A DNA stretch of 64,000 nucleotides from the NCBI GenBank assembly GCA_023333565.1, contig JAJKFH010001182.1, positions 1 through 64,000 on the forward strand. The letters are read 5' to 3'. This document shows, piece after piece, positions 14,401 to 26,950 of the stretch. This DNA is from Puffinus mauretanicus (taxonomy: Eukaryota > Chordata > Aves > Procellariiformes > Procellariidae). The notes under the pieces are model-generated. The model was not told where the DNA came from and made no database searches. It saw only the letters and a program-made list of their open reading frames with translations. Numbering within the stretch: position 1 is the stretch's first letter; every line of letters begins with the position of its first letter. The translations under genes were made by a program, and so were the position numbers.

Positions 14401-15479
14401 ATAAACTAATGTAGTCAGTGGGCTAACATAAGGTAGGTTGGCTTTCACTATCTAGCTTCTGGCAGTGACTCTGCCAACTTTATTGGGACTGTTTACATTG
14501 TAGATGGCCTCTTAATTATGTCTCCAAAAGTCTAGCAGTATACCTTGGTCCACACCCTTTTTTTACAGCAATGCCTTTCAGTGCCTCTAAGTGACTGTTC
14601 TGTGATATTTACCCCTGTTTTGCAGAAGTCTCTGGGCTGCAAACAGCTGAGGACACTCAACTTTTTCCTCTCAAGAGCTCAGCCCCAGGTCCCAGGACAA
14701 CCAACAAGCAGCTCTTCCACACACCTAGTTCCCAGAGCGTTTTTTCCCCATGGACCATTTCAGAGCCATGAAGTGTGTAGTAGCAGAGCCCATCATATCT
14801 GGTGGTCTGAGAGGTATGTCAGAGAAGGAAGCAGTCTGCTGTGATCCTTTGCACAATGGGACATAGTGCCACGGAGTGAAGGGTCAGTGTTCAAAGGGGC
14901 TGAAGAAGGTGGGCTGCTCCCAACAAGTACATCAGCATCATAGCTGAAACAAGACATATAAGACAAGACATCACATTGCAGCTGGCAAATCTGATGTGCC
15001 AGTGAAATACAAAGGGTACTTACCATGGCCTCAGAGATCATTAGGATCCACAAACTACAATTTAGGAACCACTAACTTATGCTTTAATAATACAGACAGT
15101 CCATACATGGCTTAAATTTTTGTCAAAACTATTCACCTTTATGGATCTGCCAGGCAAACAACAACTTTTCTTAAAATCACTTCTCCCGCTCTAAAGCCTA
15201 GTTTCCAAGCTTCCCACCAAACATTTTCATGTTACCAGAGGAAGAAAACCCTTAACACTACAACTCTTAATCAACAACGATTGTGGAGTAAGATAATCAA
15301 GACAGTCCAAATGCTTATATTTCTGACTCCTTCATGCCATAACTTCTGTGTGACTCCACTCAGAATATTAGTGCTGTACTAGGCGAGATACTAGGCAAGC
15401 TGAAGACAGAAGTGCATCAGGACTTCAAAACCCCTCAACACTCAAGGGCGGAAGAAAATTGGAAAAAGAGGAAGAGCAT
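8412..15479. other. Intergenic DNA, no gene recognised
   Basis: Seven kilobases of unique-looking sequence with a purine tract (about 9,907-9,940), a pyrimidine-rich stretch near 10,240-10,310 and a short CT repeat near 12,223. No open frame looks like a conserved protein, and I saw no RNA gene or assignable repeat. Confidence 0.55.
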
Positions 15480-16295
15480 GGACAAACTGTAATGTCATAT
15501 TATACCCCAGGCTAAAGGGTAGATATATAGGTCAACCCCATTCTATCAGTCTGATACTGACTCTGATAAAATAACAAAGTGAGAAAAGGATTGAGAACAA
15601 CGTAGAATTATATATAGTTAATGATAATCAACATGGATTTATGGAAAATAAATCCTATCAAATTAAATTGATGTCCTAATATGACACAGTTTTTCATAGC
15701 AGTAATAGGGGTGGTAGAAGTGCTTAACTATATATAAAGTATTTTGATGGGCACTAATATTTGGACCAGGAAGACAGAAGATGAAGAAATCAATAAAATG
15801 CATGGTAAGTTTAATCAAAACCAGTATTGTCAAAATGTCAATGGCAATAATCGTCAAGCAACTGTCTTAAGGGATGCTCCATAGGCAGAGAATCCCCTCA
15901 GGCATCAATGACTCTGACTGATCATGGGTCACGATTTGATAGCAAACTTGCAGTGCTGCACTTTGGCCAAAACACAAATGCAATCTTTGGATGTGTGAAC
16001 AGACCTGTACTAAATTCATATGACTACTGCTGGTTCCATGTACCCAGCTCTGATGCCAAGGGGAACACTGGAAATCAGGGAGGAACTCAAAAAATGACTA
16101 CAGGGTTTTAAGATGTGCCTTATGAAGATTCCAGCCAATCACTCCAATTTGTTTCTCAAAGAAGATTAAGAGAGAAAGCCACAGCACTTTACCAGGGAAC
16201 AGAAATTCATCCATTCTATCAGAAAATATGAGGACAAGATTCAAAGGCTGAAGGCAGAGGTTAGGCAACTGGTGCAGCATCTTTAGCAGGGTTGG
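15480..16295 (+). mobile_element. Ancient, heavily decayed CR1-type LINE fragment
   Basis: Scattered matches in the right order identify old CR1 ORF2 sequence. AATCAACATGGATTTATGG (about 15,628-15,646) corresponds to the QHGF reverse-transcriptase region. CTTGCAGTGCTGCACTTTGG (15,947-15,966) corresponds to the CKVLHLG motif after the catalytic domain. CTCAAAGAAGATTAAGAGAG (about 16,155-16,174) and CAGGGAACAGAAATTC correspond to the segment preceding the ORF2 end. All reading frames are broken. It is much older than the copy at 7.85 kb. The boundaries are approximate, and an L2/L3-like family is an alternative. Confidence 0.6.
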
Positions 16296-18340
16296 TTACT
16301 TCAGACTCCCTTTATAGTCAACAGACAAAAATAGGGTCTTACAGGATGCAGTTCATTTACGCCCATTTTAGATGTCTAACTTTGGATGATATACATCATA
16401 CCCTAAAAGTGCCTATATCTCTTTACTGACCAGAGAGAGAATCTGGGGTGGAGGGAAACAAGCTTGAGTCTAGATATCCCTTTGTTTGTAGAGAGCTGAA
16501 GTTGGGAGGGAGAGAACCCACCTAGCCTAACTGGGAGTCAGATTCACTTTTGACAGCACTGGGACAATGTACCAAAAGGCAGAGCAGATTTTCCTTCAGC
16601 AATGGCATCTAAATCAGGGTCAGAAGGTGCGTTGCTGTTGTGACAAGTCCCATGCCCTGCATTATGCAGGCGGTCAGGCAGCACTGCTGCAGTGCTTCCT
16701 TCTGGCCTTCCATCAATCTACACTGGGATAAATTTCTTGCAAGGCACCTTGAATTCTTCACATGAGCAATTCCATTTATTTACACCATCAGTCTTTGTTC
16801 ACTGACTATTGTCATGTAACAATGGCTATGCTATGCAGGCTTAAATAAACATTGTATGTGTGCTTGTGTACACATATGTAAATATATGCATATAACACGT
16901 GTGTATGTGTACACACACAGAGTTTTTACATTTATGCCTGGATCTTGATCAGCAATGAGCAAGCTTGAGACACCTGTTCACTCCAGTACACTTGGATCTA
17001 GGCTGTTGGTCTCATTCTTCACCAGGCAGCCCCTTGCTTTAGAACAGTAGCAGTTTCCACCTAGATGCTTGCAGTGGTGAAGAGTCACCACTTCGCCAAC
17101 ACACAGCGTAAGAAAAAAAGGCAAGGTTTGTTGATACTGTTTATTGATCCCCTGTGAAGCAGCAACCATTCCCCCCAACCCAGAGAGGCAGGAGCAACAG
17201 CAGAAACATATGAAAAAAGACCATTTAAATTGTTTTGCAAGCACTGTCAGTTTAGGCTCAATAACTAGACATAAGGTCTTGCCAGCATTTCTTCTTGGTT
17301 TGTCCATGCTCCTGGTAAAAACTGAGATTTTTAGAGAAGATACCTACAAAGGCCAGCCTAGCATCTCTAAAAACAACATTCACACGAGTTGCTTGTTTTT
17401 CTGCTCTTCAGGTTCCGCCTTGGCACGAAGCAGAGGCCGAATGAAAAGCAGGAGTTAGCTAGGGCAGTTCACATCTTGTGTTGCAACTTTGTGGGAGGGA
17501 ACGCTTGCCCTTGCTATTGTAAATTAGGGAGAATAATTCCCTCATCTCTGGCTGGGGAGGAGCTGCCACAGAATTGCACACCTTTGCTTTCTGAAACCCA
17601 GCCAAGGGCTATTACAGTTCCATGTGTGACCAAGACGCAAACAATCAGCTTAACCTGTCCATGCTAGCTTGGGTCTGGGACTCTCACTGTCCCAGCAGCC
17701 CTAGGAACAAAGATAATAAAGCAATGGGAAAAGAAATGGAAAGTGACATGGCTATTTTCAAACTACCAAGTGAAATCTGTTCTTCCATACAGCACATAGC
17801 TCACATTTGTTGGGTCACTCTTATACCAAATCAGAACAGCTGCCAAACAAGAATCCAATCCACTAACAAATGGTTGAGCCACCACAGGGAGAGAGGATAG
17901 TGTTACTAAGAAAAGTTGCTCAGAACCAGAACAGTCTGGTTGCTTTCTGCATTTTGCCAGGTGACAAAAAATACTTTATTGCAAGCTGAGGAGTTTTGCA
18001 GGCGCTTTTTTTTCCCGTGTTTGCTCTGAGCCCAAAACTTGAAGTTAGCTCAAACACCTGCTACGTTTATCAACTCAATTCCTCAGAAATATCAGGGAAC
18101 AGCCAAAGGGCTCCTTCAGTTCTCCTGTGCAAGGCGCTTGTACACACAGACCTCCTCTCTACTGTGTGCACGAAGGTGAGAGGGAAGCTCTAGCCTAAGT
18201 AAGAGGCCTCTGTAGGAACAACATGTAGGCATACATATGTGCTTTCATCTGAAGAACTCAAAGCATTCAGAAACTATCATTAACTAAGCTCCTAAAATCT
18301 CCTGCGAAATAGGTAGGTACTACCATGGCTTTGGGGACAT
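16296..18340. other. Intergenic DNA, no gene recognised
   Basis: Unique-looking sequence. The only structure noted is a mixed TG/TA/CA tract at about 16,855-16,918, a decayed dinucleotide microsatellite with alternating purine-pyrimidine character. No gene or repeat family was recognised. Confidence 0.5.
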
Positions 18341-18510
18341 GGTATAGAAGCTCTGGTAATTTGTTGGTTTTTGGTTTTTTTTTTTCCTTTTACCAGCCCA
18401 TTTCAGTTGAGAGTGAGCTGGCTGGAGGCTAAAGAAATGCTGAAGCTGAGACCTTAAAACTGGAACACATTTGTGGATTTAGCAGCTTAAATTTTCCAAC
18501 AAATGCAGTT
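18341..18510 (+). repeat. Left arm of a long inverted repeat
   Basis: This about 170-bp segment is repeated in inverse orientation at 19,331-19,488. The core, from CCTTTTACC to AAATGCAGT, is about 123 bp and by eye about 85% identical to the reverse complement of the other arm. Most differences are transitions, as in neutral decay. Homology extends outward to TAGAAGCTCTGGTAATTTGTT, with an expanded T-tract in this arm. I do not recognise the family. Confidence 0.8.
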
Positions 18511-19330
18511 TTATAGCATGAAGTCTCCGAAGCTGAACATCTCAGACCTAAAGACACTGGGCTTAACCTATGCTCAAAGGTCCCTCAGCACCTGATAGAC
18601 TTCACAGCTGCTGAGTTTTATTGCTAGAACCAGACAGTTCAAACCGAGGACATCAGCCAGTTTAATAAAAGCACAGCGAAATATCCCAACAGTGACCTAT
18701 TCCAAGTATCATGTGTTATGGGCATGCTCATGCCTTATCACAAAGTCATGTTTGAACAGGTCGTTAGACTGGAAACAGCAGCTTGCTACACCTGGTTGTG
18801 GAGTGCTTGACCATTGCAAGGAGAAGCTGAACTCTCTGAAAGTGAATTCCACTGCACACCAACCACAGGCTCCAAAAAAGTAACACCACTGCACAGTCTA
18901 AGGATGGGATGGAGAAGGAATAGGAGGATGAAAAAGCTCAGTCCTCTCCTCTAAATAGACTTTTTTCTCCAAAAGAATTGGGAGAAGCTGGGGGTAAATT
19001 TGAGCATCGGACTATGTACGGATAGTCTTATTCTGCACAGATCCATCCACGTTTAAAAGTAAAGGGCCTCCTAGATCTCCTTCTATACTGCAAAGTATGC
19101 ATCTGTTGGTTTCTACTAATTTCTCAAGGGAGTTAAACTGTGGACTAGAGCCACTAGAGGGTGAGAGGGTGGGTGGGGAGGGCATGTCAATTCTCATGAG
19201 TTTTCTCAAACAAATGGGAATGTGGTGGCTAGCACCATAAACAGGGCTAGACTTCTCAGACCAGCATTGGAAGAACACTGGGGAGTTTCCATGCCAGGAG
19301 TAAGTTTAGACCCCAAGTCAGGCAGGGCTG
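18511..19330. other. 820-bp spacer between the inverted-repeat arms
   Basis: The spacer holds no recognisable transposase frame or known repeat. Its open frames are short (under 100 codons) and match nothing I know. It is either the interior of a non-autonomous element with long terminal inverted repeats or unrelated DNA between two opposed insertions. Confidence 0.5.
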
Positions 19331-19488
19331 ACTGCATTCATTGAAAATTTAAGCTGCTAAATTCACAACCGTGTTCCAGTTTTAAGGTTTCACCTTCAGC
19401 ATTTATTTAGCTTCCAGCCAGTTTACTCTCAACCAAAATAGGTTGGTAAAAGGATAAAAAGAACAAATTACTCCAAAGCTTCTGCACC
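19331..19488 (-). repeat. Right arm of a long inverted repeat
   Basis: Reverse-complement partner of 18,341-18,510. Shared landmarks on the reverse strand are CTGGCTGGAAGCTAAA, CCTTAAAACTGGAACAC and TTTAGCAGCTTAAATTTTC. The match fades beyond CTGGTGCAGAAGC at the outer edge and beyond AATGCAGT at the inner edge. Confidence 0.8.
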
Positions 19489-22400
19489 AGGAGCACTATT
19501 TGGAGTTATCCTAATCAAATGGATCTGGCTTTGCAGAGGAAAAAAATCTGGTGGGCATGGGCGAAGTAATATTTAAAGTACGGTCCTCCGGGGTTCTCAC
19601 AAAAGTGAAAGCTTCCTTGTTTGGCCAGTGCTCGCTCTCACTTGTGTTCACGAGCACAGTCACTGGTGTAGGTCTCAGCACCTGCCTTTTAGGCTGGATA
19701 GTAATGCCTGGGTTTCCCTGTGCCTTGCTTCGGAGAAAGTGCTGACCTAGCATAGCTCCATCTCTTCACCACAGCTGCTCTTCTCCAGCTCCTTAATTCC
19801 CAGGACCTCTTTTCTGGCAAGTTATTTTTTGGCTGAATCAGCTCTCTGAGCCGGTTCCCTGAGCAGCTGCCCTGCGTGGTCAGCAAAAGGGCCAGGACAA
19901 GTAGCCGGAGTCTCTTAGGCTCTGCAGTCACTCATGCGTGGAGCCACAGACGGCGCTGGGTTTGGCTGGAGCTGAAAGGTGTGTCTCGGCTGTTTGATTT
20001 TGCAGGTGAGTGCCAGTTTGCACAGACCACTAATAGCCCCATCCCAAGACTCAGCACTTGGCTACACGAATCCCAATTCCAGTTTCCCTAAAGACTGGCA
20101 GAAAACCAGCCCCGCACAGCCTTGACAACAGGTCTTTGAGGGGTGCCTGCACCCACCATTTTCTTGAGACTGTCTCCCTAGACACCACAAATTCATCTGC
20201 TTCATCCTGATCCTGTGAGCAAACAGGTGGTAGATTAGAAGCTGACATAGCAAGGAAAGATGTATTTCGCAAAATCTGACAACAGATTTGATGTCTTGGA
20301 AACAAAACTCAAGATATATCTCCGCTTGTAGCCCTAGGGATTCAGGCAACATTTTGTCTTTCAAACACTGCCTTCAGTTCTGAATAATCTCCATTTCCAT
20401 TGTCATGTGCCTCGTTTTGATTCCACTGGTACCACACTTGCACGGAGAATGGCTCTACCTGGTGTCAGACTCTGACAATGTGTTCACTTTCATGGTTCAC
20501 ACCTGATCAGCCACACAAGTACCATTAATGACTCTTCCAGGAGCTGGGAGTCCATGGTTCCCAGCAGCCCGGTGGCCAAACCCTCTAGACTAGACTATTC
20601 ATTTTATACAGGACTGTTAATACACTCCGTAATATTATACAGTTATTCATTCAGCCATGAATACCTCCATTAAGCTCATTGTTTTGGGTACTTTATCAGC
20701 TTTGGCACAAAGAGCCTACACTGCCACATGGGTCATACTGGCTGAGATGCTGCTTTGCCTGGACGTGTGACTGAGATCATGCTCCTCCAGCAGTTTTTGC
20801 TGGCTCTCTGCACCACCGTAACTCTCAGACCAGGGACATCTTGCCCAGCGTCTGATTCAAATGCCTGGTAACTTTTCCCAGCTCTCTTTGTTCTGCACTG
20901 ACCAGCAACTGAGTCCGCTCTTTCCCATTTCTTTCTCCACCTGGCCCTTACCTCTCCTCCCCAATCCCATTTCATTTACCTCCATTCCTTTCTGCAACTC
21001 ATGACCTTTTGGTTTTCTTTCCCCTCAGCTTCTCTCTTGCTAAACACATCAAAATCAAGTATGAAAGAGTTAGACCATAACACTGGTTGGCAGCATGCTA
21101 CTCAACGCATTTCTTTGTTTTCCCTTTTCCCACCCTGCTTCCCTTTTCACAACAAAGACCATAAAGGCTGCAAATCAGAGATGATTTCCTGGAGTAGGTT
21201 TTTCCAACACCCAGCCCAGTGGGGCCCCATTCTGCCATATAGAATGCTGATAAGTAGCAGTATAAATCTCTTCAAAGAGGGGAGGACCAGAGGAACGTGG
21301 AAAAAAACAGGTACCCAGAAGCCCAGCACCCCTTGATTTCCATCATCTGTCGAGGACTATGTCCATATCTGCATTGCACATTATTGGATTTCTTTCAGAC
21401 TGTGTCATACTAAAAGCAAGTCAACTATTTCTCCGCACAAACCTAACAACTAAGACGTGCCCCGTTCAAATATATAGCTAAAATGTGTTTCAGAACTGTC
21501 TATAATCCAAAAGAGCATGCAGGAATACAGATTATTTTTTTCATTTAAATTCACTGATCAGAGACATGGTTTTGTCTTGTCTTGAGAAAAATAAGTCAAA
21601 AATCTTTTCCCTTCTCATTAAACCTGTGTCTATCAATATATCAGAATCCATTCTCATCTGAGCAATAAGCAAATAATTTTCAAACATGGTAAATGCATCT
21701 TGACCTTAAAAATCACACTTTTAAAGTTATAAAACAGCACTCCCATGAAAAATGAGAGTCACCTGGAGAAGGGGGTAATTTTTTCAACAGATAGGGAGCA
21801 CCCTGAGTAAACATGGCTGCTGTCTTCCCATGGTTTCCACTGCCACTGAAGTTAGAGGCTGCTCTCACAGCTGCCGAGCACAATTTATTATATCTGCACC
21901 ACCAGAGTCCCTGAGAACCTGAACGCACAGAATCGGAGACCATCCTACCTACTGCCTTTGATGAGTGTTTTCCAACTGGGTAAACTAAATCCTTAAAAAG
22001 GAAACAGAAAATCAACACCATCGTATGCCCTGCAAGGACTGCTCCCTTCGTGCAGCAATCAGCAGGGAGGGCTCAGGGCTCTTGGTGGGCAGCTCCCGAA
22101 TCCTTGCGTTGGAGGAGCGACTTACCTAAGCGGAGCAGTCTTCAGAGCTGGGGGCAGCTAAGGCTTTGGCAGTGGGCTAGGCAAGCCTTCCTTTGCCAGG
22201 TTCATGCTCTCCCCTCGTGCCGTGGGTAGGAGTCACATTCCAGCAATTAGCACGGCAGCACTAGAGACGCAGAGCGAGCAGGGCTGCCTGACCGAGACCC
22301 CGCGCCAGCAAATCTGCCAGCTGGATTTCATCCCCTTGGCTGCCAGAAACAGCTTTGTATCATCACTCAGTTAACTAATGCGCAAAAGGCAACTGTAATG

Positions 22401-24529
22401 TTGGTATGCAATTGCCTCTTAAATTAGGGAATTATGAGGCCTTCCTCAGTCAAATTATGAGGATGCACGGAAACGCGGTGAATAAGGGAGCTGCCATGGT
22501 CAGCTGGGTTGTGGGTTCCCTTTACGTGGCCAAAGGTGCAAGAAGTCATAACTTCTGCTTGAATAGAAGTTACCACTTCTCCACAGAGCCGCAGTAACTG
22601 ACTGTGTAAATACCATCAGACTATTGCACGTGAGGGGAAAAAAAAAAAAAAAAAAGTTGATACAAACCACCTCCAAATGAAGTGTATTCAGAGGGAGTAG
22701 GCTCTCGTGTTTCACTTTGCATTTGCAATAGCCTCAGAGTATCTGCACAGCTTCTGGAGTGGGTGGCAGAGCGCTTCCTGAAGCTCTCATAATGACCTCA
22801 ACACATCTTAACGTTGCTAACGGCTAACATAGCCAAAACAGTGTTCAGGACAAACGAGGAAACTTTGAGGAGACACAGAGCTGCCTTCAAAACCAGTCAT
22901 ACAAAAACCATTGCTTACTACAAATTATCAGTTGCAAGCTTTTTCAGAACAGGAGTATTTTCATCATGTTTGGAAAGTTCTTCATACCTTGCAAACACTA
23001 CTAATAAAAGCAAGTAAAAGAGAAGCTGCTAAATAATAACAGATGCCAATATAAACAGGAGGGAGCTCTGGATGCCCAGTCTGTGACATTGCACCCATGA
23101 TGTGGGTGTCACTAGGCCATTGCCAAACCTATCGCCAAGGAGAGGGTGGGTGAGAAAAGACAGGGAAGAGGGAATGGATCTGCTTGATAATAAAGCCTAA
23201 CCAATGCTTTATAAAACACATGGTTCTATATTATTCAATTTGAAATACATTAAAAAGTCCAGGTTTCAGTCAGTTGAGGTGCCAAACATTAAGTTAATTT
23301 AAACAACTTACAGGTTGCATTTAGGGAGGTTTAGATATCTCCATTTTCTTTTAACGGTGGAAATTCAGAGAAAATAACCACTCGCTCTTGAAGGGGAACA
23401 TACAGAAGTGACAGCTTTCTTAAAAATTCTTTTTGAATGTTTTGAGAAGAGTCAGCATTGATCAGACTTCGCATTTCAAAGCTTCTCAGGGGAAGCAGCT
23501 TTGGACACAGATCTAAGGAAAGAAAGCTACGTTTGCAATGCATATGGTAGTCCATTAGCATTATATTTTCAACACTTGAGTGAAATCTGTGATTTCCTGC
23601 ATGTTGACTGGTGAGCTACAGCATAAATTCACTCTCACCCAGTATTTATAGCTGCTGGCATTCAAGACTCAGTCGCGATGTCTACTCAATGTCTCTTCAC
23701 ATGAAGTCCTATAATAGGCTGTCTCAGCTACAGGCAGGATAACAAGCCTTACCTTTCCTTGCATCTTTAGGTCAGCATTTCTTAATCAGTTGCGGTGAGT
23801 TAACAAGCTTGGTCATTCTGTTAACATACAAAGGAAAGAGCTCAAACTACGGATCCGGCAAGAAAGTGCTCTTCTGCCCTCCACTAGAACTCCATTCTAC
23901 ATCATTAAAAGATTTAGAAAGAGATAAAACTGCATATTTCACACACATTTCTCTTCTGGCTGACCTCAGCTGTCAGCACTGGAGAAGCTGCTACTACTGA
24001 CACACCATTACTTCTAGACCGGTTCTGCTAGGCTCACCGTCCAGTATCACTGTTGACTATTTGAAAGGCTTTCACATGCCCACACGAATGACTTTAATGC
24101 CTTACCTGCCAACAAAAGCAAAAAAAAGTAGTGCTTTAGTCATGGGTGTGGAAGAGAGGCTGGGATTTGTAACACACGAGCTTATCCATGCCCTGAGTGC
24201 CGCCTCCATAGAGCTGCTAGGGAAGAGCTGCTTGGGAAGATCAGAGATTTTGTTTCTCCGTGCTCTGTCTTCCTTGTGCACTTTTTTCTGCCCTAAAAGC
24301 TTACAAATCTAACCAGGTATTTTGCATTTGTTACATCGCAGCTTATTACGGTAAGAACATAATCTCAGTTGATGCTTCCCAATGAAAGGTATCAACTAAG
24401 ACTCCCAACACAGAGACAGCCAGTCCATGATCACTGACAGAGAACTGGAAAGGGACAGATGGATGTTTGAAACCTCCTCACAGGAGGGTGTCGGGCAGCT
24501 GTTTCTGGCTGTACCTATTCCCAGCACAA
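19489..24529. other. Intergenic DNA, no gene recognised
   Basis: Five kilobases without an identifiable gene. It contains an A18 tract at 22,638-22,655 and a mildly CpG-richer stretch near 22,040-22,310. Open frames are short and unconvincing, and no mobile element was recognised. Confidence 0.5.
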
Positions 24530-25560
24530 CTAAGAATCTGAAGACACCCTTGTAAGGCCAGATCAAAGGTCCACTTACGCCCATGTCCAGTCCCTGTTAG
24601 TGGCCAGGAGCGGATGCACAGGAGAAAAGAGCATAAGGAACAGGCCACGGACTGAGTAATCCCTTCCCTGGTACATGCTCCAAGCTTCCAGCAACTGGCC
24701 ATTTAGAGACTTCCTGAGCTAGAGGCCGCATCCGGACCATTGTACTTAATAGCCACTGATGGACCTATCTTCTATTAATTTGTATAATCCTTTTTTGAAT
24801 CCATTTATACTTTTGGCCTGCACAACATCCCGTGGCAATGAGTTCCAAATTTTAACTATGTACTGTGTGAAAAAGTACTTCCTCTTGTTTGTTTTAAACC
24901 TGCTGCCTGATCATTTCATTGGGTGCCCCCAATTGTGTCATGAGAAATACTGATTAATCGTTTCCTATTCACCTTCTCCACAGCATCCACAATTTTACAA
25001 ATCTCTATCACCTCACTCATCTATACCCACCCTCACTCATCCCTTCTTCTTTTCGCCTCTGCTCCTGGCTCTTTGTAGCCCTGCAATACCCTCTTTGAAG
25101 CCAAACAGCATGCAATATTTACAATATGGGTGCATTTTGCATGTAAGCAGTAGCATAACAGAGGTTTTCCATTCTCTTCTCCTACTCTTATTTCTACTGT
25201 GTCTTTTTGTCAGCTAATTCTGAGCTGAGACTGGCAAGAAATACTTTCAACGACTGCAAGATCTTTCTCATGGTGGCAGCATTTCATCCAGGGTTCATTA
25301 TGCATCCATACGTGCCAGACTCACTTTTCCCTTCTCCACTGTGCATTATTTCACATTTACCAACACCTAATCATATCTGCTCGTTTATCAGCTAGTCACA
25401 AAATATCCTGAAACCCTTCCGCAGCTCTTGGCACAGCCTGACATTTCACTATCCTGTATAATGATGCACTCAGCAATTTAGGTCATCAGCTGCTTCTGCT
25501 GATCATTGTTCAAACTCATTGAACAGCGCAGGTCCTGGAGGGAAGGCAGTGGCAGCTTCC
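24530..25560 (-). mobile_element. Old CR1 LINE copy, about 1 kb including RT remnant and 3' end
   Basis: Read on the minus strand this is collinear with an old CR1 subfamily also seen in turtles and crocodilians. It starts near 25,560 with the block around the reverse-transcriptase FADDTKLL motif (GCAGCTGATGACCTAAATTG, near 25,480). It continues through AAGTACTTTTTCACACAG and CTCATTGCCACGGGATG (ORF2 end) to GGCCAGTTGCTGGAAGC, CAGGGAAGGGATTACTC and TGGACCTTTGATCTGGCC (3'UTR). The terminal part near 24,530 is degraded. All frames carry stops and indels, so it is a fossil. It belongs to a different subfamily from the copies at 7.85 and 26.2 kb. Confidence 0.85.
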
Positions 25561-26201
25561 CTAGTTTGGAAAAGCCAAGTACTACTCGCACTCAGACGGC
25601 CAACCCTTTAAAGCAGGGTAGGCACTGAGAGGACCTCCATTACATCCCAGTTGTCTCAGGAACTTCAATGATGAAAATTTCTGAAGCCGCTGAAAATCCA
25701 AACAGGTTACACTGATCACCCGTGTCCCCACGTTTGCTGACTTAGCCACATTTGTGAAGCAGAGCTCCTTCCAGAAGGGACACAGCCACTGTTTCCCCCG
25801 ATCACTCCACGCTGTTACTGAGTCTGTGCTACACATTCTGTGAAGTTACCCCATGTGGAAGTCAAACCCAGCTCCTCTGATCATGCTAGGACCCCTTGCA
25901 AAGACCAGCATCATCTTCTTTTTTTTACTTCATTTTCTTTTTTTTACTTCATTTATCTGGCACTCGGTCCTATTTAAGCAACAGGTCTCCCAGCAGTTAT
26001 ATTGTAGTCCAGCATATTCAATATAATTATATTGAACATTATTATTCAATGTTATTTTTGGAGTCAATACTAGCCCCATGTGCCTGGCATGCTGCTCAGT
26101 CACCAGCAGGCTCTTGGCTTGCTGTACCTACCACACCAGGACCACTGAGATGAAGACAGCCAGCTGCTCAAGGAGACTGTGGGCGGGAGGGCGGCACTTC
26201 T
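25561..26201. other. Intergenic DNA between two CR1 copies
   Basis: A short unique stretch. It includes a T-rich tandem duplication (two copies of a unit like TTCTTTTTTTTACTTCATTT, about 25,917-25,955) and a perfect 20-bp AT-rich palindrome at 26,017-26,036 (arms TTCAATATAA and TTATATTGAA). No gene was seen. Confidence 0.55.
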
Positions 26202-26315
26202 TAGAATCATAGAATCACAGAATCATTTCGGTTGGAAAAGACCCTTAAGATCATCAAGTCCAACCGTAAACCTAACACTGCCAAGTCCACCACTAAACCA
26301 TGTCCCTAAGCGCCA
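26202..26315 (-). mobile_element. Short CR1 LINE 3'-end fragment
   Basis: On the minus strand it runs from about GGCGCTTAGGGACATGG through GTTGGACTTGATGATCTTAA and AACCGAAATGATTCTGTGAT to an ATTCTATG-type tail at 26,202-26,222. Only the last 114 bp of the element are present, a typical severe 5' truncation. The subfamily resembles the copy at 7.85-8.41 kb but lies in the opposite orientation. Confidence 0.93.
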
Positions 26316-26850
26316 TATAAATATAAATAAACTCTCCTGTTTCATCAAAAAAAGTACTGCAGAGGTTGGCCCACCGCTCCTAGAGGCTCCTAGCACTCTA
26401 CCTGCTGCTCCCTTGATAGCCTCGCCACTAAATACCGTAACCAACCAACTTGTATTACACTACCTTCATATCTCAAAAAAAGTTTTCCACTACATACAAA
26501 CTCAGAAAGTAACTCACCATGATACATTAGATTATTTCTGCCCCAAACTTCTTCCATAAATGAGCACCTACTCATGACTGGAAACCATGTTCCCTATTCC
26601 AATCAGTATTCAAGGCACAGCAAATACACAGTGAAAGAAATAGAGCTTAAGGACTGTTTCACAGCAGCACCATGGAATAGATACCACATGAGCCTACCAA
26701 GGAAGAGATGCAAACATCAAAATGAATTGGCCAAGCAGAACCCAGAGAAGCAGGAATTAAAAATTAAAAAAGGTAGGAAACTCTTCAGACAGTCTAGGTC
26801 AAACAACCCTTTGAAGGACCTACACAGATCAGTGGCTCAGCAGAAGCAGC

Positions 26851-26950
26851 TTTCCTTATTTTATACTTTCCTTATTTTATTTATATAAAATACTATTTTA
26901 TTATTTTATAAAATACTTATATAAGTATTTTATACTTTTCCTTATTTTAT
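26851..26950. repeat. AT-rich tract with three copies of a 14-mer and a 28-bp perfect palindrome
   Basis: TTTCCTTATTTTAT occurs at 26,851-26,864, 26,867-26,880 and 26,937-26,950. Between copies two and three lies a perfect palindrome at 26,907-26,934, with arms TATAAAATACTTAT and ATAAGTATTTTATA. The tract is probably slippage- or palindrome-prone low-complexity DNA. No coding or transposon feature was seen. Confidence 0.8.

Noticed and set aside
16855..16918. TG/CA/TA-rich tract as a possible regulatory Z-DNA element
   Set aside because: Best explained as a decayed dinucleotide microsatellite; nothing nearby suggests a promoter.
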